From contig CM060172.1 in the NCBI GenBank assembly GCA_030549775.1, forward strand, positions 124,547,122 to 124,611,121: 64,000 nt of DNA. The letters are read 5' to 3'. The notes below the pieces were generated by a model that was given only the letters and a program-made list of their open reading frames with translations, searched no databases and was not told the DNA's origin. The translations under genes and the position numbers were made by a program. This stretch comes from Tamarix chinensis (Eukaryota; Streptophyta; Magnoliopsida; Caryophyllales; Tamaricaceae). Shown here piece after piece: positions 38,805-50,699 of this stretch; the stretch's first letter is position 1; every line of letters starts with the position of its first letter.

Positions 38805-41169
38805 ATGACTTCTAGTAGTAGTAATAGTAACATGGGTTCTACGAGTGCTAGTGTATCTTCTGCGGACGTAAATGATAATCCTCTTTGGAATTATGTTACT
38901 AAAGGTGAGAAAATTAGTGGAGGGGGAACTGTTTTGTGGACGTGTAATTTTTGTAATCAAACAAAGCAAGGAAGCTATACAAGGGTGAGAGCTCATTTGT
39001 TGAATATTCCTGGTAAAGGTATTGCTACTTGTAAGAAAGTGAGGGCGGAGGACAAGCTTGAAATGGTAGCTTTAGAAAATGAAGCTTTGAAAAGAGTTGA
39101 ACAAATGTTGCCAAAAAATGTGCCTTTACCTAATTCAAGCATGGATGTATCTTTGTTGAAGAAGAGATGAGTGATTGATGTAAATCCTATAGAGAAAGCT
39201 TTTAACAATCAATTGCGCTCTCAATTAGATGCAATGATTGCTAGAATGTTTTACACCGGCGGTGTTCCATTTAATTTAGCAAGAAATCCTTTTTTCATTG
39301 CAGCTTTTGCTTTTGCTACTAGCCATCCTTTACCTGGTTATGGTCCACCAGGTTATAATCGTTTGAGAACAATGTTACTTCAACAAGAAAAATCGAACAT
39401 AGAGAGATTATTGGAACCAATCAAAATGACATGGAGGGAAAAGGGTGTTACTATTGTATCTGATGGTTGGAGTGATGCACAAAGAAGACCATTAATAAAT
39501 TTTATTGCAATTTGTGATTCGGGTCCTATGTTTTTAAAGGCAATTGATGCTTCGGGTGAGATCAAAGACAAACACTTCATTTCTAAGCTGTTGAAAGAAG
39601 TCATTGATGAGGTAGGTTCTCAAAATGTTGTCCAAGTTATCACTGATAATGCATCTAATTGTAAAGTGGCCGGTGAAATCATTGAACAAGTTTATCCTCA
39701 TATTCATTGGACTCCATGTGTTGTTCATACCCTTAATCTTACTTTGAAAAATATTTGTGCTGCAAGAAATGTGAACAATAATGTTGAGACATATGAGGAG
39801 TGTCATTGGATAACCGAGATTCATGGAGATGCTATTCAAATCAAGAATTTTATAATGATGCATTCCATGAGATTAGCCATGTTCAATAGGTTTGCTTCTC
39901 TAAAGTTGCTTGCAGTTGCTGATACTCGTTTTGCTCAAGTTGTTATTACATTGAAGAGAATGAAGCTTATAAGATATAGCCTTCAAGCTATGGTAATTAG
40001 TGAAGAGTGGCTTTCTTATAAAGCTGATAATATTGGAAAAATAAGCTTTGTGAAGGAAAAATTGCTTGAGGATTTATGGTGGGAGAAGGTTGATTATATC
40101 CTTGAGTTTACACGACCTATTTACCATATGATTAGAGAGTGTGATGCTGATAAACCAACCCTTTACCTTGTCTATGAAATGTGGGACACAATGATTGATG
40201 AAGTAAGAAATGTCATTTATAAGCATGAGTGTAAAGAGGTTGGAGATGTGTCTTCTTTCTTTCAAGTGGTATATACTATACTCACAGCCCGTTGGACCAA
40301 AAGTAGTACGCCCCTTCACTGTTTGGCATACTCATTGAACCCAAGGTAACTTTATTTTCTTTTTATTAAAGTGTTATCTTCTTATTTCTTTAATTTAAAA
40401 ACTAATAATAGTATCTATAATTTTGTTGATTTCTTCCTTTGAGTGAAGGTATTACACTGATACTTGGTTAGATGCTAAATCACCTAGAATTGCTCCTTCT
40501 AGAGATGAAGAGGTTTCTATCGAAAGGAACAAGTGTTTTAAAAGGCTTTTCCCTAATCATGAAGATCGCTCCAAAGTTAATATGGAATTTGCGAATTTTG
40601 CACTTAAACACGGTCCATTCGGAGAATTTGATTCTCTTTATGATAGAGAAATTCTTGATCCAAAGGCTTGGTGGGGAGTTCATGGCTCAAGTGCGCCATT
40701 ACTTCAAGATGTTGCCCTCAAATTGCTTGGCCAAGTATCTTCTTCTTCATGCAGCGAACGAAATTGGAGTACATATGGTTTTATTCACTCTATGAAAAGG
40801 AATAGATTACTTCCTAAGCGTGCTGAAGACTTGGTGTATGTTCATAATAATCATCGTCTCCTAGCAAGGAGACTTCCAAAATATAAGGAGCAAAAATCAA
40901 TGATGTGGGATATCTACGGTAATATTTTCTCGTTGTTTACTAATTTTGTATTACATTATAAACTGTGACAACTATTAAATGATAAATTTATTTATTTATT
41001 TTGCATAGGTGATGACTTTGGTTCTTTTGAAGATATTGGATTACTTGATGTTGCTTCTCTTTCTCTCGATGAACTAGAGTTAGAGGCCGTGATTTTTTCT
41101 GAAACAGGAGTTGAAGATGAAGAAGTAGAAGTAGTTGATGTTATTAACGAAAATGAACATTTAATTTAG
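38805..41169 (+). pseudogene. hAT transposase, one premature stop
   Basis: Exons are 38,805-40,345, 40,449-40,918 and 41,009-41,169, with GT-AG introns and matching phases, 724 codons including the terminal TAG. The first exon follows a TTGCAG acceptor. Residues about 30-75 hold a BED-type zinc finger (WTCNFCNQ...RVRAHLL...ATCKKV). A DUF659-like catalytic region follows (VSDGWSDAQRRPLINF, VITDNASNCKVAG, HWTPCVVHTLNL). The C terminus has the hAT dimerisation domain (WWGVHGSSAPLLQDVALKLL, SSSCSERNWSTYGFIHS), with an acidic tail. A TGA at 39,168-39,170 interrupts the frame between the finger and the catalytic region; all other codons read through. The protein is therefore broken here, although a short change made it so. 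No other stop or frameshift was found. Confidence 0.9.
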
Positions 41170-41383
41170 TAGTGTTGAATGTATGATTTTAAGTAATTTA
41201 GTATGTGTTTGAGACTTAAATTTTAGTTGTGTAAACTTTTAATTTAATATATATTTTTATTTTAATATTTATATATATATTAACGTTTCTTCCCGTCCCC
41301 GTTTCCTAATTTTTTGAATCATGGCGTTTCCTCATTTCCCCGTCCCCGTCCCGTCCCCGTCCCCGTGCATCACTGGTGAGGGG

Positions 41384-42220
41384 AGGAGAAGAGGACAAGG
41401 GAGTGGGATGGGTAGGTGGCTATTGGCGGGCGGTGGTAGGCTGTAGAGGTATAGGTCCTCAAAGGGCAGGGGTAAGATTTTGGTAGGGTTGTAGGGGGTT
41501 AGGTGGGGGCGTTGGGGTTGTAGAGGGGTGGGGACTAGTGTAGGGTAGTGTTAGTTGCATGTCTTGTAGGTTAGGTCAAAGGGAAGGTGAGGGGAGAGGG
41601 AGAGCCATGGCTGCGAAGAAGCTATGCTTGTCAGCTGATTTTGGGTGGGGGCGAGGTAGGATACTAGGGTGGAAAGGGAAGAACGGGAAAAAGGAAGAGA
41701 GGAAAAAAGGAAGGACGAGCAGGGAGTGTTGGGCCGTGCAAAGGGAAAAGAAAAAAAAGATGGGTTGGGCTGCGTGGGAAGGAAGGAGAGGGAGGGAAGA
41801 AGGTTGGGCTGTGTTGAGCGGGCTCTAGACTAATGAGGAAGGGAGAAAAAGAAAGAAAAAGAAGAAAAAGGAAGAAAGAAAAAGAGAGAAAAAGGGAAAG
41901 GAAAAACAAAAGAAAATGAGATGGTTGAGGTATTTGAGATTTTTGATTTTTTTGGGAATAATAAAATTAGTAAAAATAAATAAATAATTTTTTTCTATTA
42001 ATTTAGAATTTATGGTTAAAATTTTCTTAAAATTTATTTTAGTTTAGCAAATTATCCTAACCTCCACTAATTTGGTTCCTATATTATTTTCCTCTTTTTT
42101 TGCCTTAATTATTTTTTATTATGATAAAATTATTTTATTAAAAATGGTATATGTAATTAATCTAACCTATTAATCCCTATTTTATTATTAATTCCTAAAT
42201 TAAGGTTTTGGGGTATGATA
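41384..42220 (-). repeat. Last (LTR-start) piece of the Y 3' LTR
   Basis: Closely matches 52,058-52,888, the remnant of the Y 5' LTR: GGAGGAGAAGAGGA, TAGGTTAGGTCAAAGGGAAG and ATTCCTAAATTAAGG occur in both. It ends where the polypurine tract begins at 42,221. Confidence 0.85.
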
Positions 42221-42233
42221 TCACTATCCCCTT

Positions 42234-43304
42234 ATAAAAAGATTTCATCCCCAAAGTCGCTGGCTTAAATTATGAGAGTAGGGAATAGGGAAAAGCAATT
42301 CTAAGCTGATTTGGGTAATAGAAGTATGAATCATGATGCTACTACCCCCTTAAAGAAATTAAAGGGTTTACTATGGGCTATCGTACCTGAGGTGAAGAGT
42401 TCCAGATATGCTTTGCACATGTCTGTTTTAGCTTCCCGGGTAGCTTCTTCGATTCCATAATGACTCTAAAGAATCTTTACTAGTGGGACCGCACTCGTGA
42501 GGGTCTTTCGAAGCTTAGTGTCAAGGATCCGCATAAGTCGCTCCTCAAAAGACATGGAATCATCAAGCTCGATCTCATCTGGCTGGATCATATGGAAAGG
42601 ATCAGCAACGTATTTTCACAACTGTGAGATATGGAACACATTGTTAACTCAAGCCAACATTGGTGGGAGTGCCAACCAGTATGCAACCTATCCGACCCGC
42701 TCCAAGATCTCATAAGGTTTGATTTACCTCAAGCTCAGCTTGCCCTTTCTACCAAATCTCTGCATGTCCTTAGTGGGGGAAACCCTCAAGAACACTTTTT
42801 CCCAGGCTCAAAGTCACTACTCTGGTGCTTCTGATTAGCATAGCTCTTCTGTCATCTTTGAGCAGCTCTCATTCGATCCTAAATCTAGAGGATCTGCCTG
42901 GTCATCTTCTCAATCATATCAGGTCCCAGCACCACTATCTCGCTAATGTTACTGTAATACAAGGGGGTCCTACACTTTCGTCTAGATAACGCTTCAAAAG
43001 GAGCCATCCGTATTCTAGCATGTTAGCTATTGTTGTACAAAAACTCTATCAGATGTAGGCTCTATTCCCAACAACGTTGAAAATCCAATATACAGGCCCT
43101 CAACATGTCCTCTAGGATTTGTATGGTCCTCTTAGCTTGTCTATATGTAGCGGGATTTAAAGCTGTACTCATCTTCAATTTTATCCCCGGGACTTCTTGC
43201 AGCTTTCCCCAAAAATAAGAGAGGAATCTCGAATCCCTATATGATACAATATCCTCTGGAATCTCATGCCGACAATCCACGTTCTTCATGTAGGCACTGA
43301 CTAG
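42234..43304 (-). pseudogene. Y integrase, second half and C-terminal region
   Basis: Reading right to left, 43,289-43,062 encodes DIVSYRDSRFLSYFWGKLQE and RTIQILEDMLRACILDF, the typical gypsy integrase core with the second catalytic Asp (YRDSRF). Downstream sequence to 42,234 includes the integrase C-terminal region and ends at the polypurine tract. It carries frame breaks and stops. A chromodomain is expected for the lineage but I cannot show it. Z (43,310-48,287) separates it from the first half at 48,288-48,507 and 49,350-49,700. Confidence 0.8.
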
Positions 43305-45121
43305 CTGATTTAAATACCCCAGAAATATTTATTTTAAGATATATTATTAAATAATGATTTATTGGAAAATCAATTTAATTTCTTATTTTATTTGGATTAA
43401 GAGGGATTATTTAATAGGGCAAATTAATAGGAAATTATAAATATTTTTATAAAGGAGGAAAATTGGGCTTTTTGTTAATTAAAAAGGAGTTAGGAGGAAT
43501 ATTTTTGAAAGGGCCCTAAATTAGCCTAAAAAAGAGGTTTAATATTTTTATTTAAATATTCTTATTTTGGGTACCCCAAGAAAAATATTCTAAATATTTT
43601 ATGTAAAACCAAAATCCTTAAAATTTTCTTTTTCCTCTTTTCTTTCTTTTCTTCTTTTCCTTTCTTCTTCTTTTTCCGCCGGTTGGGCCTGCCCGCGGCC
43701 TAACTCCCTCCCTTCCTTCCTTCTCCTTCCCCGTGGCCCAGCGTCGTTCGACCCTCCATCGCAGAAGCGCGACGCAGCATTTCGTCCCTCGATTCGCTGA
43801 GACGCCGCGTCGTGTTAAGTGGCAATATAACCGTTGCCAAACCAGCAACACGACGCAGCGTTTTGTCCCTCTATCCGCTGAAATGCCGCGTTTCATTTAG
43901 TAACAATATAACCGTTGCCAACCAGCCGACTCCCCCTCCTTTCCATTTTCCCTGGACCGCCCGGTCCACCCCGCGCTTGTCTTCTTCCTCCTCGCGCTAG
44001 GCCTGCAACTCGCAGCCTGCACCGCCAGCGGCCACCTGCACCGTCTGGCTATCCTTCCCCACCATTCCCGTCCTTTTCCTTTCCAATTTCAACCTAGCCT
44101 ACCCGTCCTACCCCTCGCGCATGCTGCCTCCTTTTCCTTTTTCCCGCACCAAGCCAACACACCTGAAATCCGTAGGGCCTGCATCGGCTGCCACCGCTGG
44201 TCGGTGACCTGCCGTACCTGCCCCGTGTGCCCTCTCCCTCCTTTTTAATTTACCCCTTCAACTTGCCTATAAACACCCCCATTAGCAACCATAGCCGGTC
44301 TCTTTTTTTTTGAAAAAGCCCCAAAACCCTGCCTCGCCGCTACTCAAACAGTCGACCTTTCCGCCGCTGCCAGTGATCGCCGCGACAACTGCCGCCCATC
44401 GAAACCTTCCCCGCACTTCCCTCTACAATACCAAACCACCGTCACCCCTTGCCTCGCTATGCACGTGTCGCCCCAGCAGTGCAAAGTCACCACCCTGAAC
44501 AACCCTCTCCAGCCCTTCGCCGCCCCTCTCGCCGCTTCTTGCCGCCACCCTCGCTGCAACCAACGCCTCCTCCAACCTCCAAAACTTCCAGCAGACCTCC
44601 CTTTACCTTCTCATACCTTCATCTTCCCCTGCTTCCCTCTCCTTCTACCTCCCCCATTTTCCACCACCCTCCACCACCTTCGGCCGCCGCGCCAACTACC
44701 GCGCGCCGCCACTCCCAGCCACGCCACCACCCTCATTCCACCCCTCTTCACCTGCTGCATCTTCCTCCACCTCAAACACCCCTCTACCCCCTCTCCTCTA
44801 GCTGCACCTTGATCTTTCCACCTCTCTTCCTCCTCCACCGCCACGCGCCGCCGTCAGTCCACCACTGACCTTAGGTGGTTTTCCAACTCCCCCAACCCCT
44901 AAAACTATTTTCTATAAGTGTTAGTAAATTTATCTAATATTAATGACATTATCATTAATAATAATATTATTATTACTATTATCATTATTATTACTATTAT
45001 TATTATTATTACACTCTTAATATTACTATGTATCATCCTTACTTTCCTAACCTAATTTCAAAGATAGTTAACTAGGGTATATTATTAAAAGGAAACAACT
45101 TTAACATTAAGATAGTTATCC

Positions 45122-45196
<75 letters not shown>
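45122..45196. repeat. (ATT)n microsatellite
   Basis: About 25 ATT triplets, the core of a 900-bp ATT-rich region in Z. Confidence 0.95.
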
Positions 45197-45197
<1 letters not shown>

Positions 45198-47214
45198 TCT
45201 TATTACTATCTTTATCAGAACTACTAATACTAGATATGGCTTATTATCATTATCTTACTACTATATGTGATAGACATTTGAAATCTTATATTACTATTAT
45301 CATTGTTATTATTATTACTATTAGTATTATTATTTCTATTATTAATGACACTATTATTGTTACTATTACTTAAACCAAAAGTATTTTAGTAATATTATTA
45401 TTATCACTATTAGTACTACCATTATCATTATCCTTATTTCCTTACTAATATTGTTAATGGTGACCTTGTCCATCATTACTTTTATTAATATAAAATTTTA
45501 AACCCTTAGGTTATTATTATCCAAAATATGACTTTTATCGTTATTATCTTTAGGAATAATAGTACTTTGTTGATATTGCAATTATTATATTATTATTCGA
45601 ATCCTAACACTATAGTTAACCTTAGTCTTAAAAAATGTTAGGGTTCTAGCACTATAAGCATTAGCGTTACTATTATTAGTTTTATTATTATTATCACTAC
45701 TTTACTAATAGTTAGCATGAATACTATTATTATAAGAATAATGCTAACAGGTTTGATAATATAAGTGTAACAATAAATATTAAAATAAACATATTTGGAC
45801 TAGTACTATTTAGTAGATTATTTTTAAGGTAAAAACCCTAGTTTTCGAATAATACCCTCTTTAAAAAAAATAGTAACCCTAATCTTAGACTATAATGGCA
45901 CTCTTAGTAGGAGGGAAAACTGATCTTTAGTATTTTTCCCCTTATAGGTGAATCGAGCCAAAACCCTAAGGAGTCGTAGGAGCGTGCTCCAAGCCCAGCT
46001 TCGTTTTAGGTAAGGACGAAGCTAAGGCCCTTGTGTGATGTGTGACCTGTATGCTTTGGACGTTGTATATGCCATGCTATGTCGTGTATTATATGATTGT
46101 GAATAAATTGTCTTATGTGTAGCGCAGCTTGGAGTTGAGGTATGTTTGTATGTGCTTCCTATGACATGAGCATGATATGTATATATATGTATGATGTTTA
46201 TGATGTGATATGATATGACCCTCTAGGACATGCATGTTAGGACAACTGATAATATGAATTGGGGATATAAGGATAACAAGAAAGAAATGGGAAGTGAGTT
46301 CACTAAGGGGGATATGAGGTTGACTTAAGTACCCCATGATCCATAAGAGAAAATTAAAGAGGAAAGGGTGACCAAAATTAAACGAGAGATGGGGACCATG
46401 CATGGGGACCTCACCATTTGCATGGGGACCTTGGGCGGTTGCATGGAGTGGCTAGATCTTGCATGGGGGTGAATCTTACGTGAGAAAAGTTGATTTAGGG
46501 TGTAAATAAGAGAATGGGAGAGTTGTGGAGTGGTTGGAGACTTGGGATGAAAAATAGTACGTAGGTTGGTGCAAGGGTGTATAACGGACCCGATTAGGGT
46601 TTTGGGAGAAAGTGGAAATTTGGAAAGTACAAAGGTAATAATGATTAAGGAAGGGTGGAGTATGGGTTAAGAGTGAGAATTCATTTATATAAAATATGAG
46701 TATGGGTTTTCCATGTGAAAGAAGAGACTTTGGGATGAAAAGAGAGAGGTTACTTGTGGAAGAAATAAGGTACTAGGGTTTGATGTGGCCAACTAGGGTT
46801 TTGCCGGTCACATGCGAAGTCGAGAGGTAAAGTGATACGCCTTGGGGTTTGACCTAATGAGGATGAGATGTGGGGCGAGGAACAAGTAATGGTAGAGTAA
46901 GTGAGAAGAAGTTGGGCCACATAGGTCCAATTAGGGTTTCCAAGGGAAAACCCTAGAGGGTGAGAATAGGTGGGGTTGATGTCATAGGGTGTTGGGTTTA
47001 ACCTACACTCTCAAGAGTTGGTCTTTCATTATGTGTGAGTGTAAGGGTGAATGGATGTCGGGGCGTGATAAGGGGTGCAGGAGTCTCAAAATATGGGACG
47101 GGCCCTCTTGAGAGAAAAGAAGTAGAACATCGATGACATGCATGTCAATGGTGGAAGGTTATCTAATAAGACACGGATAAGATACTAATCACTTAAAGCG
47201 GAAGATTGTTGAGC

Positions 47215-47600
47215 CGAGCCCAGACTGGTCCACTGACGAATAATAGTGGCCAGGAGCCTGGGTGCCCTAGAGACTGTGCCACTGGCGAATAATAGTGGTC
47301 AGGAGCGTTTTGCCCTGCATGATTTCCGGTCCACCGGCTATAATAGTGGGGGATTTCGTGCTCAACAAACCAAAGTAAATAAACTAATCCATGGGAAATA
47401 CACTAAGTACTTACAATGAAACACCGTGTGAGTCGGGGCCAGACCGGTCCACCGACAAATAATAGTGGCCAGGAGCGTTCTGTCCTAGAGACCGGTCTAC
47501 CGACGAATAATAGTGGTCAGGAGCATTCTGCTCTGAGTGTATGTTTTCCGGTCCACCGGCTATAATAGTGGGGCGCCCGCACTCACATGGACTAGTAAAA
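47215..47600. repeat. ATAATAGTGG minisatellite of the long LTRs
   Basis: Units contain CCGGTCCACCG, a short spacer, ATAATAGTGG and usually CCAGGAGCG. Reverse forms lie at 21,500-21,860 (Y) and 23,770-24,060 (Z-r2), and a decayed plus form at 61,505-61,910 (V). The block always sits at the same relative place in the LTR. Confidence 0.85.
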
Positions 47601-48185
47601 GAGTATGTGTGGAATGAACGAACTATTAAGCGGGATAAAGAATAAGTCACCGAGAAAGTAACCAGGCCTTATCATGTGTGTTATTATATCTTGCCTATGT
47701 GCTCATCCTTGTGTCATGTGTTCTATGTGTTGGCCTTAGCACGTATGTTACCTTACTCAGTACGTAGCATACTGATCATCTGTTTCATGGGTGCTGCTCA
47801 TTCCCACGAGCAGAAGTCCCCTCTGAACTTGTGCAGGTAGGAGATGTTGTATTCGATGCCTACGATACCTACGAGGCATCGGGTGGGGCAGAGTGTTGAG
47901 CCTAATCTGACCTGGGGATCGAGAGCGATTAGGCCGGGCTCTATTGCTGTCATCGGATTTCGTATTTCCATATTTAGCTATATTTTGTACTACGCTTCAC
48001 GTTTTGAAAATCGTACTCTTGAGTTGTAATCCTAAATTGTATTCTAACTGTTGTTTGACTGATATTTCGTTAATGATTCATGTTAAATGTCGACCCATGT
48101 TTTCGATGTTTCGCACTTAATGTTGATCGGATTTAGCCTTAGCACTTAATACTAGAACGGTAGGAGTGAACTGGTCTGGTACTAA

Positions 48186-48507
48186 GTGTGGCGGTAACGC
48201 CCCCGAGTTTACGATTTTATCTTTCGCTTCCGCTGAACCTTTTTGATTTAAACAAAAATTTTCAGTAGTAAATTTGGGGGTGTTACACTGATCCATGCTC
48301 CAAATGGAATTCATTAGAATAAACACGACTGACTTGGTCAATCTATCCACGATGACCCAAATAGTGTCACAACCACTCCGAGTCCTTGGCAACCCATTAA
48401 CAAAGTCCATGGAGATTGAATCCCACATCCACCTTGGCATTTCTAAGGGCTAGAGTAGCCTGACAGGTTCATGATGCTCAATCTTGACCTTTTGACAGGT
48501 CAGACAC
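48186..48507. repeat. 322-bp direct duplication, left copy
   Basis: It contains the last 102 bp of Z, its CTGAT flank and about 215 bp of the Y integrase (minus strand, [18 protein letters not shown] and WVIVDRLTK). The right copy is 49,248-49,569. Both are exactly 322 bp and I count about five differences. Confidence 0.92.
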
Positions 48508-49247
48508 TGATGAGTTCATATTTTGACACATTTTATACCCTTATAATCTTAGTTTTTGGTAGTTTATTTAACTAATATAGGGGAATAATTATTGTTTTAT
48601 GCTTAAGTGGTAAAAATTGTATAAATTTTATTATTTGAGCTAAAATGATATAAATTAAGTAAATTTAGAATAAAATATTATTTATTAATATTTATTGAAT
48701 TTTATTTTGCAGGTTTTGTATTTAAATAAAAGAAAATTTTAAAAAAAGAAATAAATAAAACCTTTGGACCAACGGCCGAAGGCCTGGAAACAAAATGACG
48801 CCGAACGGAGACCCAAAGGCCAGGGAACGACGAGTAAGCCAACAAAACCAAACAGGTCTCGGCGCACGAAATCAAAGAAAAGTCAGCAGGGCTGACGTGG
48901 AGGCACGAAAAAGAAACGGACGCTGAAGAAAGAGGAGCGCCGCACGAGGTGACGTGAGGAACAGCTCGACGCACGACAATAAATATAGTAGTAGGGCCGC
49001 ATTAATTGAACGGGGAGAGACAGACGAGACACAGAGAGCCGAGAGAAGGCAGAGCCTTCACAGGCTCGGCCGAAGGCTCGGTAGAGAAAAGAAGGATGTG
49101 CAGCAGAGCCGCAAAGGACGAGAGGTACGGGAGTAGAAGTACGACGAGACCGAGGCAAAGGACGACGCATGGAGTTCGAGCAACGCCATCGTCAGCCGTC
49201 AGCGCCAGCGACGAAAGAAAAAAAGAAGAAAGAAATTTTGCACGGAA
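48508..49247 (+). mobile_element. X3: truncated X-family LTR fragment between the 322-bp copies
   Basis: It begins TGATGAGTTCATATTTTGAC, the X LTR start, and follows the X LTR for about 740 bp until TTGCACGGAA. There it joins directly to the right 322-bp copy. The rest of the LTR is absent. Confidence 0.82.
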
Positions 49248-49569
49248 GTGTGGCGGTAACGCCCCCGAGTTTACGATTTTATCTTTCGCTTCCGCTGAAC
49301 CTTCTTGATTTAAACAAAATTTTTCAGTAGTAAATTTGGGGGTGTTACACTGATCCATGCTCCAAATGGAATTCATTAGAATAAACACGATTGACTTGGT
49401 CAATCTATCCACGATGACCCAAATAGTGTCACAACCACTCCGAGTCCTTGGCAACCCATTAACAAAGTCCATGGAGATTGAATCCCACATCCACCTTGGC
49501 ATTTCTAAGGGCTAGAGTAGCCCGACAGGTTCATGATGCTCAATATTGACCTTTTGACAGGTCAGACAC
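49248..49569. repeat. 322-bp direct duplication, right copy
   Basis: Right partner of 48,186-48,507. Its integrase part reads on without interruption into the rest of the Y pol region (GACACCGGAACATG at 49,565), so this copy holds the original junction with Y. Confidence 0.92.
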
Positions 49570-49759
49570 CGGAACATGAACTCAGCCACTTTCCATTTCA
49601 TTCGATGCCACTAGTATAATTTCTTAATATCCTTATACAACTTTTCCCTCCTGGATGGACTGAGTAAGGGGTCTAGTGTCCCTCTTCCATGATACGACGC
49701 TTCAACTTTGAGCATCCATATGATACACACCAGCAGCCCTTGTAACAAAAGATGTCGTC

Positions 49760-50330
49760 CTAATGTGCGTGGAACCCTTCTTCTTTACCTTTTGGTAACT
49801 TCCAATAGATCCTCTCAAGCTTGGCATCCCCAGCTTGGTTGGCATGGATCTCCTCAAATACTGTGGGAGTGATCATCAAAGCACCCATGCAAACCTCAAG
49901 ATCACCATGCTGGCTCAACTCAATCTCCAGGCCGGACAATTCCTCTATCATCCGATCAACAACCATATAGAAGTTCACAGAGTGTGTGGTCTTCCTACTC
50001 AGGGCATCTGCCACCACGTTAGCCTTACCCTCGTGGTAGTTCAACTCAATGTTGTATTCCTTGACTAGCTCCAGCAATCCCCTTTGCCTCATGTTCAGCT
50101 CTTTCTCGGTGAAGATGTACTTGATGCTCTTATGATATGTGAAGAACGTACACTTAGCCCCATACAAGTAGTGCATCCAAATATTCAAGGAAAAAACCAC
50201 AACGGATAACTCCAAGTCATGAGTCAGATAGTTCTGCTCATGTTGCTTCAACTTTTGGGAGGCATATGCAACCACTTTACCACCCTATATCAGCACATGA
50301 CCCAATCCATATTTGGATGCATCACTATAG
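49760..50330 (-). pseudogene. Y RNase H domain
   Basis: The minus strand encodes VYSDASKYGLGHVLI, a TAG stop (50,285-50,287), then [19 protein letters not shown] and [20 protein letters not shown], the standard Ty3/gypsy RNase H ending. The downstream tether toward the integrase zinc-binding region is degenerate. The stop probably replaces a Gln codon. Confidence 0.88.
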
Positions 50331-50699
50331 ACCTCAAAACCATCCAAACCCTCTGGCAGAGTCAGAACAGGTGCTGCGGTTAACCGTCTCTTTAACTCCT
50401 AGAAGTCTCCATTACAAGACTCATCCCATTGGACCTTGGTGGTCTTCTTCAAGAGGTTGTTTAGAGGAAGAGAAATCTTTGAGAAGTTTTGCATGAAACG
50501 TCTATAGTACCCGGCTAGTTCTAATAAACTCCGAACCTCTGACATATTCGTGGGAGGCTTCTACTCTATGATTGCCACGATCTTTGATGGGTCAACATGC
50601 ACTCCCTCAGCTGACACTATATGCTCAAGGAAGGCCACTTCCTAAATCTAGAACCCATGCTTGGATAGTTTTGCATATAAATGGTGCTCTCGTAGCAAG

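Larger units (their letters stand above)
36865..41375 (+). mobile_element. Autonomous-type hAT DNA transposon, nearly intact
   Basis: Terminal inverted repeats are CAGTGATGCACGGGGACG at 36,865 and its exact complement ending at 41,375. GTGAGGGG flanks both sides (36,857-36,864 and 41,376-41,383), the 8-bp duplication of hAT elements. The pre-insertion sequence survives once at 52,050-52,057 in the other Y LTR, which fixes the boundaries. The 4,511-bp element carries a three-exon transposase. Upstream are probable untranslated exons (one ending near 37,389, one at about 37,470-37,512) and a short tandem array. Confidence 0.95.
20865..42220 (-). repeat. 3' LTR of element Y, in four pieces
   Basis: The pieces are 20,865-21,873, 30,209-30,644, 35,207-36,864 and 41,384-42,220, about 4.0 kb once joined. 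They are split by W, X2 and the hAT element, each with its own target duplication. The ends on the minus strand are TATCATACCCC at 42,220 (a decayed TGTAATACCCC) and GGGGTATTACA at 20,865. Confidence 0.8.
43310..48287 (+). mobile_element. Z: 5-kb solo LTR inserted in the Y integrase
   Basis: CTGAT flanks both ends (43,305-43,309 and 48,288-48,292). It starts TTAAATACCCC, a decayed TGTAATACCCC, and ends GGGGGTGTTACA. It shares with W, Z-r2, Y and V the pyrimidine-rich tract (43,660-44,880), the GTGCTCCAAGCCCAGCTTCG block (45,990), the ATAATAGTGG minisatellite and the terminal GTGTGGCGGTAAC block. It is longer than its relatives mostly through ATT-rich expansion at 44,930-45,800. There is no coding domain, so it is a solo LTR. 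Confidence 0.83.

Noticed and set aside
47215..47600. Regular direct repeats with spacers, CRISPR-like at first sight
   Set aside because: The DNA is a plant nuclear retrotransposon LTR. The repeats are imperfect, the spacers are not unique, and the same block recurs in related LTRs.
48702..49502. Minus-strand frames joining integrase with Cys/Ser-rich tails
   Set aside because: They read from the duplicated integrase segment into the X3 fragment or Z end. They are junction artefacts, not fusion proteins.
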